Source: Brasenia schreberi (lineage: Eukaryota; Streptophyta; Magnoliopsida; Nymphaeales; Cabombaceae). From it: a stretch of 64,000 nucleotides of DNA. The stretch's first letter is position 1. Every line of letters starts with the position of its first letter. The DNA is taken from assembly GCA_036023115.1 (NCBI GenBank), contig JAYKKT010000090.1, forward strand, positions 30,979,001 to 31,043,000, in the 5' to 3' direction. The notes under the pieces are model-generated. The model did no database searches and was not told the origin of the DNA. It worked only from the letters and a program-made list of their open reading frames with translations. Positions 1-11,900 of this stretch are shown in pieces. A program made the position numbers and the translations under genes.

Positions 1-2454
1 TGCAGTTCTTGACTAGCAAGTTGCAAGAAACAAAATACCCCAGTTACCGTTCCCTTTCCATCAAGTTTGTTGCTTACAGAAAGCAAACAGTTCACATACT
101 TCCCATCACGGCGAAAGAAGCCGAAAGGGAATTTCTCTGCTTCCTGCCCCACCATTGCATTGTTAATTAAAATGCCAAGATTTACAAACATGTCATGATT
201 CTTCATTCGACAACATGCCATTTGAGTACCAAAAACCTCACCCAACAACATCTTATCAACTACTTCCTCTCTTTCCCATCCTGCTAGTTTTGCCATTGCT
301 GGATTCCACTCAGAGCACCAGCCAAACTCATCTGTACCAAAAATGGGGGGTATCATTGGATTAGGGTTCTCCACTATTGCACGGTAATCACCTTGGATAC
401 GAGTGAATTTGTCCATCACCATCTTATGCTCGGTCATGTCTTGAGCAATGAAACATACTCCAACAACATTGTCATGTAGATCCTTGCTGGAGCAAGCATT
501 TACAACTAAGATAACAGGCCCATTCTCATTTTGAGGACCATATGTTTTCATTTGAAATTGCACTTCTCGCTCTTCATCACCTGTACAAGCAATCAGCAGA
601 ACAGTCCAATTTAGCCGAAATAACAACGAAAAGAGCCGACCCCATCTAGTATAGGAAAAGGCTTAGTTGTTGTTGTTGTTGTTGTTGTAACAACGAAATG
701 AAACCCAATAGTTCAATTGTACGGAACAATGGTAAACTGGGGATGGATGATACTTGTAGATAAGAACCAATTATGAATAGCATCCATTTCATAGTCCTTC
801 CATGGTAAGCTCCTTGTCTTCACAACTTCAAGGAAAGCCTTGAATGATGATCTTGGATGCATCTTCCTACCATCATCCTTTTCACCAGGTTCATGCTTTG
901 CACCACCCCATCGGATTTCTGCAGCAGTGTGTGACCGAAACCAGAAAACTATGTCTTTCGAAGCTATTCTAACTGCTGCCATTCCACATACAATATCACC
1001 AAGAGAAAGAGCCCCTGGGAACCCTGCATCAGACAAGCTATCTGTACTCAAACCTGTGGAATCCATATGGTACTCAGACAGCCATAAAGCTATCTCTCTT
1101 ATCTGGGATTCACTTGGTGTTACTCCTAATCTCCATACCTTGTTTTTATACAAGAGGGCAGCCCCATCACATTTCACTAAATCCATTATATTAGGCTCTG
1201 TGATACAATACCTAAGGGTGCATCTCTCATAAGCATATCACACAACAGTGTCTGAGTGCGCAGGATATTCTTCTCAATAATCTGATATTCTAACTCTATT
1301 TCTTTGTTCACGTGGATGGCAAATACTTGAGCCAGAAATTCACAAGCATACCTTAGAGGAAAGGGAACAAACCTGGGAGTAGTATTATGGCGCTGAGCAG
1401 CATCAGAGCTATCCCCATCTTCATCGCTGTCATTGACTACAACTGCCATAACCAAGGAAGCAATTGAATCCATGTTTGCCATGTATTGCAAATGGCAACT
1501 ATGAGGAGCCCTTAAGGTTGAACCACACAAAGTCAAATCAAATGGGAGTTTTTCATCTTGAAGAACCTTCACATGTTTTGCATGACAATCAACTATCATA
1601 ACGGACCTTGTTCTTCATAAACAAAAGCGCGTGCAGCCTGGGGAATATCAGTGGCTGGATAATGCAAAACTCCAGATATGGCTCTCTAGGCCTGGCTTTG
1701 TTATCTCAGCAATCACCTCCTCTATGATCATCCTCATGAAATTTATAAGCTTTCATCACCTCTGTCATAACCTGTGAGTTCAAAAACTTCTTGAACTATT
1801 GTATCACACAGCCTTTCCATGCTCCCACCAGGCAAAGATTGCAAACGGGTAATTGCTTTCGCAGCAAGTTTGTCCAGCAGCAGTTATGGGCAGCTCAAAG
1901 GGTTTAACAGGCTCAATGTCCATAACCAATCCAGACATAACTCTATGCACAATAGCATAGAATGGTTTGCCAGACGATTTACAGTGAACCAAGATGGGAT
2001 TTAATAGAGAAACTTCAGCATAACCTGCAGCTTTCTGCAGTGCTGCCACACTGGTAGAGGTGAAAATGGATCTCAAATCCGTGCCTATGCCAAGCACAGG
2101 GTGATCTCCAACACTTGGAACTGCATGGCTAGACAAGGTTAACATCTCAGCAGCATTCTCACTATAGGCAATAACCCCAAAGCTCTTCTCATCCAAAACT
2201 AGCAAGCATCCAAAGGGCTGAATCAATTTTCCCTTCTGTATATTCTGAAGGTATGCAGTTACCTTCTCAGACCTTGCATGATTAATAGACACCGTCCTAG
2301 TTACCTCCACTGATCTAGAATAGTCGAAGGAGCTACCAGATTCTTCAAAATCAGCATGTAAATCAGCATCCACAGTGGTCTGCGCAATTATCCTAGCAGA
2401 CCTCCTGGCCCTACTGGAGCTACTTGAAGATTGGCTAGGTCTGGAAGAAGACAT
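1..2454 (-). pseudogene. PHYA: Phytochrome A pseudogene (N-terminal photosensory part and second PAS region)
   Basis: Reading on the minus strand from ATG at 2454, the product starts [10 protein letters not shown] and continues with [20 protein letters not shown], the N-terminal extension and PAS region of phyA rather than phyB or phyC. The GAF region (1186-1599) keeps the chromophore-attachment context [11 protein letters not shown]. The PHY region is at 713-1186 ([12 protein letters not shown] to KDYEMDAIH). After AIH about 100 codons of the first coding exon are missing. Coding exon 2 is open over 580-1 behind a good acceptor (ttgcttgtacag) and runs off the window edge. Other lesions: loss of roughly 11-13 nt near 1887, several 1-2 nt insertions at 1600-1800, an in-frame loss of about 12 residues after SDAAQ (a KRKRLW-type stretch in other phyAs), and a 1-nt loss near 1190. 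An intact phyA is a red/far-red photoreceptor that moves to the nucleus; this copy cannot encode one as written. Sequence errors could explain some small indels but not the large deletion. Confidence 0.88.
632..687 (+). mobile_element. RTE LINE 3' tail inserted in the PHYA remnant
   Basis: The 56 bases match the 3' end of the full RTE copies in this window (gaccccatctagtataggaa, then ggcttag and a TTG repeat). They are flanked by an exact 11-bp target duplication, taacaacgaaa, at 621-631 and 688-698. It is an extremely 5'-truncated LINE insertion lying in what remains of the intron before PHYA coding exon 2. Confidence 0.85.
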
Positions 2455-3441
2455 CTTTTACCAAAGGAAAGCGCACAGAAGCACCTAAATTCAAAAACCA
2501 AAGATTGTTATCACATGCCAAAATTGTTGAGCCTTAAGGCGATTCATAAACATTAACAATAATATTACTCTCCATTAATATCATCGAAGCACAAAGAATT
2601 CTCGATGGCAGATCAAAATTTGTCATCTCCTCCCAACAAAAGACAAACGATATGCCTTCCCTGAATTTCTACCAGCAGACCAGAAAAAGGAGAGAGGGCA
2701 CTAAAACAAGTAATTTTTCACAAAAATTACACAACAGGAAAACATCCTATGGCTGCTCTCTTATACCAATCTATAATTCGACCGTTCTTTTTGAAGTGTT
2801 AGACTAGCCATTTGCTGAGATCTTTCTACTACTACAGATGATCCCAACAAAAAGACTTACAAGTTACAACCAAGAACTCTCAAAGGACTGGGATCATCTT
2901 CCAGTGATGCTTCCTTGCTAAAGTTTGCATACTTCACCATGAAAAAAGAAAGGAGAGGAAATCAAACCAACTACCCGCAACTCCTCCAACTACAATCACC
3001 TCCACCCAAAACAACAGAAAACATTAGATTCCTTACCCAACAGCAACCTCCCAAAATTCTCAATAACTCCACACAACCCAAAAGGAATAGCTCCAACTGC
3101 TTACAAACCATGAAAATCAATCATAAGAAATCCTGCTCACAATAGAAGCAGGGAAAGAAAAACACAGAAACCCACCTCAGAAATTACTGGCCGGATGCCT
3201 CAAATCATCAGAATGAAAGTTAAGAAATCAGCATAGCTCGCCTTGTTACCGGTTAAAACGGAGTGCGCCATAACAAAGGAGATGAACAACAAAGAGGGTG
3301 AGTTCTTGAGAGTTCGATTACACGGCATATAGTACAAAAAAAGGTGATCTTGTTGTCCCTTTGTTTTCTTGCAGGATTTTAGCCTATTGGGGTTTTCCCC
3401 GTCGTAGTTCGCCTTCGGTAAATCAAACAAACAAAAAAGGT
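2455..3441. other. PHYA 5' flank, no gene seen
   Basis: This is upstream of the PHYA ATG on the minus strand. A possible acceptor (gaatttag then gtgcttctg) lies about 30 nt before the ATG, which fits the 5'-UTR intron usual in PHYA genes. A purine-rich/AC-rich stretch lies at 2930-3160. I see no other coding sequence; the small ORFs here have no recognisable domains. Confidence 0.45.
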
Positions 3442-4115
3442 GGTCTGAAACAAGGAATGTATATGATAAGGTCATTTGAACGTTGATCTAAGCACCACCA
3501 ACAAATAATGCACCCAGAGCATTAGCTCAACAGCAGGACGCCAGTGAAAAGCTCGACTTCTAAAGGGTGCATGCATGGGTGTGTGTTTTAGGCTTAGTTC
3601 TTAAGGTCTAACAAAAAGAGGAAAAAAACGCCAACAATCCATTCACTCTAATGCTCAGGGGTGCATTTGGCTCCGGTCTGAAACAGGGAATGTATATGAT
3701 AAGGTCATTTGAACGTTGATCTAAGCACCACCAACAAACAATGCACCCAGAGCATTAGCTCAACAGCAGGACGCTAGTGAAAAGCTCGACTTCTAAAGGG
3801 TGCATGCATGGGTGTGTGTTTTAGGCTTAGTTCTTAAGGTCTAACAAAAAGAGAAAAAAAACGCCAACAATCCATTCACTCTAATGCTCAGGGGTGCATT
3901 TGGCTCCGGTCTGAAACAGGGAATGTATATGATAAGGTCATTTGAACGTTGATCTAAGCACCACCAACAAACAATGCACCCAGAGCATTAGCTCAACATC
4001 AGGACGCTAGTGAAAAGCTCAACTTCTAAAGGGTGCATGCATGAGTGTGTTTTAAGCTTCGTTCTTGTGTTCTAACAAAAAAAAAAACACCGCCAACAAT
4101 ACATTCACTCTAACT
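3442..4115. repeat. 233-bp tandem repeat, about 2.9 copies
   Basis: The unit starts ggtctgaaacagggaatg at 3442, 3675 and 3908, giving exactly 233 bp twice. Copies are almost identical (for example cgccagtg against cgctagtg); the third is slightly degraded towards its end (ggcttagttc becomes agcttcgttc). No long ORF runs through the array. Confidence 0.92.
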
Positions 4116-4391
4116 CGAAGATGGATTATAGAGGCCGATGCCTCACACACCTGCATGCACCAACCCGTAAGAATTGTAGTTTTACTCTCTTTTTCATTAG
4201 TGGGAGACCAAAGTCAGACATTCATTGAACTCATGACCTTTAACTTGTGAGTCAACCCCCTTGTCAGGTGAGCTATTGCTCGTTTTATTTTATACAAATG
4301 CATGCACCCCCTTGAGAATTGAACTCTCCATGTACAGTACGAGAGTTGCATAGCCCTCTTAAGCTAACGCTTCGTGTGCCATGACGGATAT
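4116..4391. other. Short spacer before the solo LTR
   Basis: Non-coding flank between the tandem repeat and the LTR. It ends with gatat (4387-4391), which recurs at 6829-6833 as the LTR target duplication. Nothing else recognised. Confidence 0.5.
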
Positions 4392-6828
4392 TGTCACGGG
4401 ACAATTTTTAACACCAAAATTTTCGGCGCCTTTTGTCGGCCCGTGATGACTAGAATCACCGAGTGATCCTATCAACCCCAATCCCTACATGTTACAACTA
4501 AACTTCTGTACAGCTGCATACGTTCTCCTCGCGGAATCCCTTCACTCGCGACTTGCTTCGGCTGCTTGATCTACTCACCTCAAGAACCTCAACTACAAGT
4601 GCGTAACGAAGGCAAGAACGACTCCTTTGATCTCCATGCATCCTATGTTCTAAAACCAGAACATAACATACAACACACACTTACATCAACTGGACTGCAC
4701 ACACACATTTCCACATCCGATGTACAGCACTTAGAAGGTCCACACGATATACCCTTACAACAGGGGTTTACTAGTTAGTTAAGGTTCCCTCGGAACCTGA
4801 GCAGAGACCTCGTCTCACCTAATTAGCTGTGTAACTCACACACGCACGCCTAGAGAATGGTCATTACTGCCTAACTTCTCCTTGCCACAGAATCCACTGA
4901 TTCTTGGCACTCATCGGCTGTGCTTCACCCCAAGGGCCGGCTGCACCTGACTGCAGAACACCTCGCTGCATCAGGCTGCTCCGTACCGCCAATAACACTT
5001 GGCCTGAACCTGCTACAAGACACCAACGGCTGCACCAACTGTGGAACTCGGCTTCACTTGGCTGAGTCACAAGACCTCGGAGGAACATCTGCACTACTGC
5101 AGATTGCGGCTGCATCCCTTACAACAACTGATCGAACCTGCTACTTCTCAATCGGCTAAACTCTTCTCCAAGAGTTAGCCCAACTGATGCTTGCTGCTAC
5201 AAAGAACCGTTGGCTGCCGCAGTGAATATCCAGCTGCACAGTCCCAGACGATAGTCTGCTGTAGCTACACTTGGTTGCCCCTTCTCGCTGCACGCACTCG
5301 GCTGCAAGAGTAGGTTCTTCAGCAAGGCATCTACCCGCAGGTTCTCTTCCTCCTTCACACCTAGTGATGTTCGGCTATGCTGCTGCACTCTGTTCTCCAA
5401 GTGATAGGCAGCAACACTGCTGTCCAAGGAAGATCCGGCTGCACTTACAGTAGCAACACACGGATCACATCAGCTAGGCACCAAGCGGTGGTCTTCTGCT
5501 GCACGAAGAACACACCCCAGCCACCTTGTAGTGGAGAAGATTCGGTTGCCCACGAGCCTTCGGCACGCCACTCGTCTGCAAGCTGCCTTGGCTTGTTGCA
5601 GGGTACTCGATTGCCCCCTGTTCCACAAGGAAAGAGTGGTTGCGTTGTTGTTCAAGGATCTCATGGCTGTTAGGGAGATTCAGCTTCCACCAACGCCTAC
5701 TGCTTGGCCGCAGAATTTTTATCTGCAGCACCTCACGCCAAATAGCACTCGGTTGTGCAATAGACCAGGGAAGAACTCACGAAAGGGATCGTCTTCACCA
5801 ACAGTTGGTTGCACGCTGCACTACAAGAAGACTGTCGCACCTGCTGCAACTGAACTCGGTTGCCATGCGACCACCAAGAGACCTTCAGTTGCTCACGGCT
5901 GCCTTGCTGGAGAGGGAGTACACGACTGACCTGGGATGTTTGTAGATGACACACAGTTGAATCTACTGCAAGAAGGATCAACGGATTGTTGCCACTGCTG
6001 CCGCAACTCCTTCCTTCAGCCTCACACCTTGATCTGCTGCATGTGGCTTTCTCCAAGAGCCAGCCCAAGTTCTGGTCCGCCGTGACTCCACAGCTCCACG
6101 GGAAGCACCTCCAGCCGTTCACGGAACTCCCAACCTTTTCGGGAAACTCTCAGCCTCCCTGAACTCCAGCCTGTTGCCGTCCTTTTGAAGCCATGAAGGA
6201 GCCGCTGTAACCGCTCCCGCCAAGTGCTCCATGTTCGGACTTGTAACCGCACTCAACTGCTCCATTTGCTGGCTTGCCCAGAACACAACTGTTGGCTTCA
6301 CGGCATTCCATCTGGCTGAAGTAACCGCAGCTGTTCATGGGACACTTGGTTGTCCCAAGTGTGTAACACTCCCAGCAACTAAGGGACGGTTACACTAACC
6401 GTTCCCTCCCAGTTCATTCTCGGTTCCAGCATGAACCGAATCAGTTGATGAACTGATTTTCCCTAATGAACTGGACCAAGACTCAGTACGTGGATCTGAT
6501 CCATACAAGAATCGAACTACAAGACCTAGCCAACACTTGATCCTGCCTAGCTGGACCTAACTCACACCACTAGACCTAGCCCACCATGAACCGACACCAC
6601 ACTAAGCCAAGTTACACACACGACTTGACTTAGCTCAAGTTCATAGAACACACCCGGGCTTTACAATGGACCAAATACAACGCATACATGTATAAGGGAG
6701 GTTTACATCAATCTGCGCATGCGTCTACGCCCATGCATCGCCTGGCGCTCGCGCTCTTTGAAGCCATCGAACAAAGGATGGGATGGGTGCGTGCGGGCGC
6801 GCGGGCCATAGGAATCCGTCCTGTGACA
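4392..6828. mobile_element. Probable solo LTR (2437 bp)
   Basis: The segment begins TGTCACGGGAC and ends GTCCTGTGACA, so the termini form a near-perfect short inverted repeat with TG...CA ends, and it is flanked by the 5-bp duplication gatat (4387-4391 and 6829-6833). The inside is richer in G+C than its surroundings (about 4900-6400), full of TGCTGCA-like words, and has only overlapping short ORFs with no gag or pol similarity. Those ORFs should not be annotated as genes. Length and ends fit the long LTRs of Ty3/gypsy elements, left behind by recombination between LTRs. The family cannot be fixed from the LTR alone. A small hairpin (acacttgg ... ccaagtgt) lies near 6345-6365. Confidence 0.72.
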
Positions 6829-6833
6829 GATAT

Positions 6834-7299
6834 CATGGTGGTAAAAATAGTGGGGTTTGATGATGGGCGTGGTTCAGTGTGGGTAAAAATAAAGGGATGG
6901 ATGGGTAATTCGAAGGGTTGGTGCTTACAGAGTTAAGGATCAGTTTCCTTTTAGACGTGGACCCGTAAAGGGTGTTGTGTGCTTATGCGTTTCCTCGTAG
7001 CGGGGTTCGAGTTAGATCTACAAGAGCCCATTGGGTACTGTCAGTGGCCTCAATCTTAGAAAAGGAAAACACAATTATAATTCATACCATCTTTAAACTA
7101 AACGTTACTTAAGAAACTATTGTTTTTGTGTTCAAGTAGGCTAAAACTATTTCTAATGCCATCTTTGAACCATGCCTTAGTAGTATGGGCGACATTGGGA
7201 CGTACAACAGAAAGTTCTCAACATGAAACTAGTTCTATGTCGGTTGACATTAATGGCTGTATCACCCCTGAGAATCCGATCAAGAGACCTTACGTCAAT
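6834..7299. other. Spacer between solo LTR and copia element
   Basis: Unremarkable non-coding sequence; no repeat or gene recognised. Confidence 0.4.
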
Positions 7300-7304
7300 A
7301 TATA

Positions 7305-7739
7305 TGAAGGAATGTACCTCTGGTGGCGGTGGCGGATTCTGGTGGTGGGTCGGCGGCAGGCAGCTTCAGTCTGCCTTTCCTTCTTCAGCTTTTGTCGATA
7401 TCCTCTGTAAGCAACGGATTTGGAGAGAGGATACGAGGTTCCCACATAGGGGCTTCCACGGGATGAGATTCCAGGTGTTTCTGTGTTTTTTAAGAGTTTG
7501 TGTTTTCAGTGTCTCACTTGACCTGTGATGGCTGCCTTTTATAGGCAGTCTGCTCCTCCTCATCCCGGATTCATCCACCTGCGGCTTCCCTCATCCAGAG
7601 CAAATCACGGAGCCATTACTAGAAATCCCGGTAACTGTCATCTGTTACAGCTCGACCCTCATCCGTTCAGGTAACGGATTGGAGGGTCAGTCTAGCCGTT
7701 ACCTGAGCCGAGAATGGCCATTGTTCTTATCTTGTAACA
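7305..7739 (-). repeat. Copia 3' LTR (left copy)
   Basis: 435 bp, aligned end to end with 12798-13255. On the minus strand it begins TGTTACAAGATAAGAAC and ends GTACATTCCTTCA. It lacks a 23-bp duplication present in the other copy. A purine-rich stretch that looks like the polypurine tract is about 45 bp beyond the boundary, so an alternative boundary near 7775 is possible. Confidence 0.82.
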
Positions 7740-7778
7740 TATCTCACTTGGCCATTCGAGCCAAGTATATCGACATAC

Positions 7779-7801
7779 TGATTTTCCTCCCACTTTTAAG
7801 A
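7779..7801 (-). other. Candidate copia polypurine tract
   Basis: Minus strand reads ttaaaagtgggaggaaaat, the AAGTGGGAG-type tract that primes plus-strand synthesis in plant copia elements. It normally touches the 3' LTR; here 40-45 bp intervene, so either the LTR boundary lies further right or the tract has been displaced. Confidence 0.5.
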
Positions 7802-7947
7802 GTTTTTCCTAGTTATGTCGATTCCTGATTACTATTGCAATCAGAACCTATTGTGTGGTTATTTCCCTACACAACAATTTATCTGTTGTATGGTTATTTA
7901 CCTATACAACAATCTATCTATTGTATGGTTATTTACCTATATAACAA

Positions 7948-9800
7948 TCAAACATATCTCAAACCCATATTAGTAATATGTTTTGAGAAGAGATCCTTTA
8001 TTATGCCTTTTGTTAAGGGGTCTGCCAACATATCTTCCGTTGGCATGTATGAGATGGATATTTCCTTTCTCATAACCATATCATGAACATAGTGGTATTT
8101 TACCATTATATGCTTGCTTTTCGAGCAATCCGCTCCTCTTAATAAGAGTAATTGCTGCAATGTTATCACAATAGATAACTATTAGCTCGTCTGTTATTTT
8201 CAACTTCAAATCTCGTATGAAGTGAGTTATCCAGACAACACTTGTTTCAGCCATACAGCAAGCTACATACTCAGCTTCCTATGTATACAATGCTACACAA
8301 CCCTGTTTCTTACATGCCCAAGAAACAACAACACCTCCAAATAAGAATATTTGTCCTGAGGTTGATTTGTTGTCATCTTTGCTCCCCGCAAAGTCAGCAT
8401 CTAAGTATCCTACCACTTTCAGTTCATCTGTTTGAAAACACAGTTTCAAGTCCTTTGTTCCTTTCAAATATCTTAGAATCCTTTTCATAGCTACTCAGTG
8501 TTGCCAACCATGATTACTTTGATGTCTACTTACAAGACCAGCAGCAAAGCTGATATCAGGTCTTGTACACAACATTGCATACATCAAGCTGTCAACAACT
8601 TGTGCATAAGGAACATTAAGCTTATCGTCTCCTTCACCGGGACAATCAGCCTTACTTAATTTAACCCCTTTTGCAACAGGTGTATCTGCAGACTTGCATT
8701 CATCCATTTTAAACTTCTTGAGGATAAAGTCAATATTATCTCTCCTGACTCAGGCATAAGAGTCTAGATCCTCTATCTTGAGAGATCTTTATTCCCAAGA
8801 TATAGGATGCTTCCTCCATATCCTTCATTTCGAACTTTGAATTCAACCATGACTTGGTTTTGACAATCATCTCATTGTCGTTTCCAGTCAACAATATGTC
8901 ATCTATATTCAATGACAAGATGACAGTGGCTCCCATTGTTCCAAACATATACACAGTGATCAAGATTGTTAGCCACAAACCCAAGTTCTATAATGGTATT
9001 TTAAAAAGTCAAATACCATTGGCGAGGTGACTATTTAAGGCCATATAGGGATTTTTTCAACCTATATACTTTATCTTCCTGGCCTTCAACTATAAATCCT
9101 TCAGGCTACTACATGTATATGATTTCTTCTAAATCCTCATTTAAAAAAGCTATCTTTACATCTAACTAATGTAAATCCAAATCATAGTATGTAGATATTG
9201 CTAGGATTATCCATATGAATGCAAATTTCGTAACTGGGAAATATGTCTCAACATAATCTATCCCCTCTTTTTGCGAAAAACCCTTTCCAACCAACCTCGC
9301 TTTGAACTTATCGATTGTACCATCGACCTTGTATTTCTTTTTCAAAACTCATTTAAAGCCTATAACTTTTCTTCCTTTTGGCAAATCAGTCAATTCTCAG
9401 ACTTGGTTTTTCTCAATAGATTCAATTTTCTCATCCATGACTTTCTCCCAGTCTGTTGCTTTTGATGAGTTTATTGCTTGTTGATAAGTCAAGTTATCAG
9501 TCAACTCATCTAAATCTACTGAATTACACACTTCTTTTGCAAAATAAGTGTAATAATCCTTTAAGTAGGATGGAGTGACTCTTGGCCTCTTATGTCCACT
9601 CAAGGTATCAGTAGTTTCAAGATCTTCTATGGGCTCAAAAGATGATTGTTCTAAATCTACCAAATTATCAACACATTCCTCATCGTTTTCCAAGATGTCA
9701 TTCTTAGTATTTTCTAAGAATTCAACATCTCTGCTTTCAATGAGTCTATAGTCCTTATGATAAAATCGATATCCTTTTTGAACCTTTTGGATATCCAATA
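7948..9800 (-). pseudogene. Copia reverse transcriptase and RNase H remnant
   Basis: Read right to left. At 9397-9798 is the linker into RT (YKDYRLIESRDVEF ... PSYLKDYYTYF). At 8736-8984 is the RT palm with NIDDILLTGN in place of the usual YVDDI. At 8495-8707 is the connection (DISFAAGLVSRH). At 8279-8488 is RNase H (MKRILRYLKGTKDL, GYLDADFAGSKDDNKSTSG). At 7948-8169 is the C-terminal end (ISISYMPTEDMLADPLTKGI). Stops and frameshifts separate the pieces. Confidence 0.88.
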
Positions 9801-9849
9801 AATATACATCTCAAGGACCTGCTGTCTAGCTTATCTCTAGACTGATCAA

Positions 9850-10943
9850 GGATCTTGACATGTGCAATAGATCACCACCTCTTGAGATGGCTTAGGTTGG
9901 GTTTTCTTCAAAACCACATCTCATATGGTGTAGTGAATACAGCTTTACAAGGTACTCTATTAAGTATGTAAACAACTGTACTTACTGCTTCTCCTTAAAA
10001 TACTCTTATAAGATAAGTATCAATTAACATTGACCTTGTCATATTCAGCAAGGTTCTATTGTATCTTTTAGCTACATCATTTTGTTGATGTGTCTTGGGC
10101 ATTATATTATGTTTAGTAATACTAAAGTCTTTGCAAAATTCTAAGAATTCAGCCGAGGTATATTCACCTCCTCTTTATGATCTTAAGACTTTGATTGAAT
10201 GCCCTAATTGATTTTCCACTTCTTTCTTATATTCTTTAAAAGCATCAAGTGCCTCTTATTTATGTACCAAAAGATATATATATACATATATCTAGAGTAA
10301 TCATCGATAAAGGTTATAAAATAACCCTTTTCCCGATATGTCTTTACTCTAAACGGTCCATATAAATCCATGTGAATAACTTCTAACAGGGTTGTTGCCC
10401 TTGTTGTTTTCTTGGGAAAAACTTTCTTTGTCATCTTTCTTTGTATACAAGCTTCACATTTGTTGAAAGTATTTTTCTCAAATCCAGGCAATAAGTCAAA
10501 GTTGGATAATTTTCTCAACTTTTTCAGACTTATATGCCCTAGGCGTTTATGCCACATATTCACATCAACAGTAAAGGCACTCTCAATATAAGCAGAAGAT
10601 TAATGATTTTGATTATCACACAATTTGAACAGTCCTTGTTCTATATCAAGTTCCCTAGAGAACAAAATTCTCCCATGCTTACCCACGGTCACCTTGTTAG
10701 AAATAAACCTAACCTCAAAACCTTTCTTTACTAAGGTAGGGACCAAGACAAGATTGCGCCTTATTGATGACACAATTAACATGTCAGTTAATACAATTAG
10801 TTTGCCTTGTACATATATCCTGAATAACCTAATACCTAGAAAATCTGAGAAAGTACTATTTCTTATATACACACGAAGTTCCCAGGTTGGTATTCCTTCA
10901 GATTCATTGCCCCTTCCTTGGTCTTTGAGATGTGTCTTGTAGC
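9850..10943 (-). pseudogene. Copia protease and integrase remnant
   Basis: The first part (about 10600-10943) resembles the protease-to-pre-integrase linker (SSIRRNLVLVPTLVKKGFEV). At 10204-10563 is the integrase start: the HHCC zinc domain (WHKRLGHISLKKL ... CEACIQRK) and catalytic-core landmarks IHMDLYGP and FIDDYSRYMY. Downstream the core continues in pieces with stops (EYTSAEFLEFCKDF, then ILNRVP). The protease active site D-S-G is destroyed because the glycine codon is a stop. Integrase would have inserted the cDNA; this one is dead. Confidence 0.85.
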
Positions 10944-11900
10944 TTATGAGTCTATCCACCAACTTTTCACTGAGTGGTCTAAATACAAATATTCTGAACT
11001 CAAGCAGATTATATCCTGCTTCTCCGACTGTTCGCGCTGTGGGTTGTTTTCTCCACCTTTCTTGTTGCGGCAATTCTTTTTATAGTGTCTCATCTTTCCA
11101 CAGTTGAAACATTTGATCTGATAAGCGGCTTCTTGCGATTTATTAAAATTTTGACCACCTTTCTTATTATTCTTGCCAAACTTTTTATTTGGTTTCTTCT
11201 TCTTGTTGGATTTGGAGCTATATGTTAACTCATCCTTAACCACTAGCAATTTTTCTTTCTTATTTTTGAGCATGTGCTCTTTTTCTATTACTAGTTTAAG
11301 GGGCAACTTAGAAAGGTTAACTTTAGGCCCTAATCTTAGGACAGTGGTGACCATGTTCCATGACGAGGGTAGACTGTTCAATATTGTTGATATCTGCATC
11401 GGTTCGAGGATGACTGATTTTGCTATGGCTAAGTCTCTAGCCATTATCAGCATATGATTTCTATGCTCTACTACATTATCTCCTTCATTCATTTTGAAGT
11501 AGTTATACTTTTATAGTAACAACTGCACATGTAGTTTTGCAGTTGTATCATATTTAGTTGTTAATGAGTCAAACAACTCTTTTGCGGTCTCATATTCTTC
11601 AATGACCCTAATCAAGTCATCCTCCATATAAGTCAACATGATTGTCCTTGCTATGGTATCATCTTTTAGAAATGTTTTATATATTTCTAATTATTGCTCA
11701 TTTGCGTCTGGGGGTGACAGACGCATGGTTTCCTTTAGAACATACTCAACACCTTCTAGTGTTAGAGCCAAAAGAATTCTTTTCTTCTATGTCTAGAAGT
11801 TGAGACCATTTAACTTTTCCGTCTTTATCAATTCAGACACACATATCCTAGAACTTATTTTTATCTGTTTGACAAAAATAACAATTAAGCGATCTAAGAA
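10944..11900 (-). pseudogene. gag: Copia gag remnant
   Basis: A 182-codon open stretch (11492 to 10944) holds a gag C-terminal half with a CCHC zinc knuckle, CFNCGKMRHYKKNC, after a lysine/asparagine-rich stretch. Upstream, 11500-11900 still reads as the gag N-terminal domain in short pieces (for example MEDDLIRVIEEYETAKELF), interrupted by stops, one of them just before the open stretch. The gag product would have packaged element RNA. The frame ends in WWIDS then a stop, exactly where the protease motif should begin. Confidence 0.85.

Noticed and set aside
4864..6338. A dozen overlapping ORFs of 60-132 codons on both strands
   Set aside because: They lie inside the solo LTR, overlap in all frames, are Ser/Cys/Arg-rich by composition and match no family.
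7118..7528. Plus-strand ORFs near 7.1-7.5 kb
   Set aside because: Mostly within the copia LTR in antisense; no domain.
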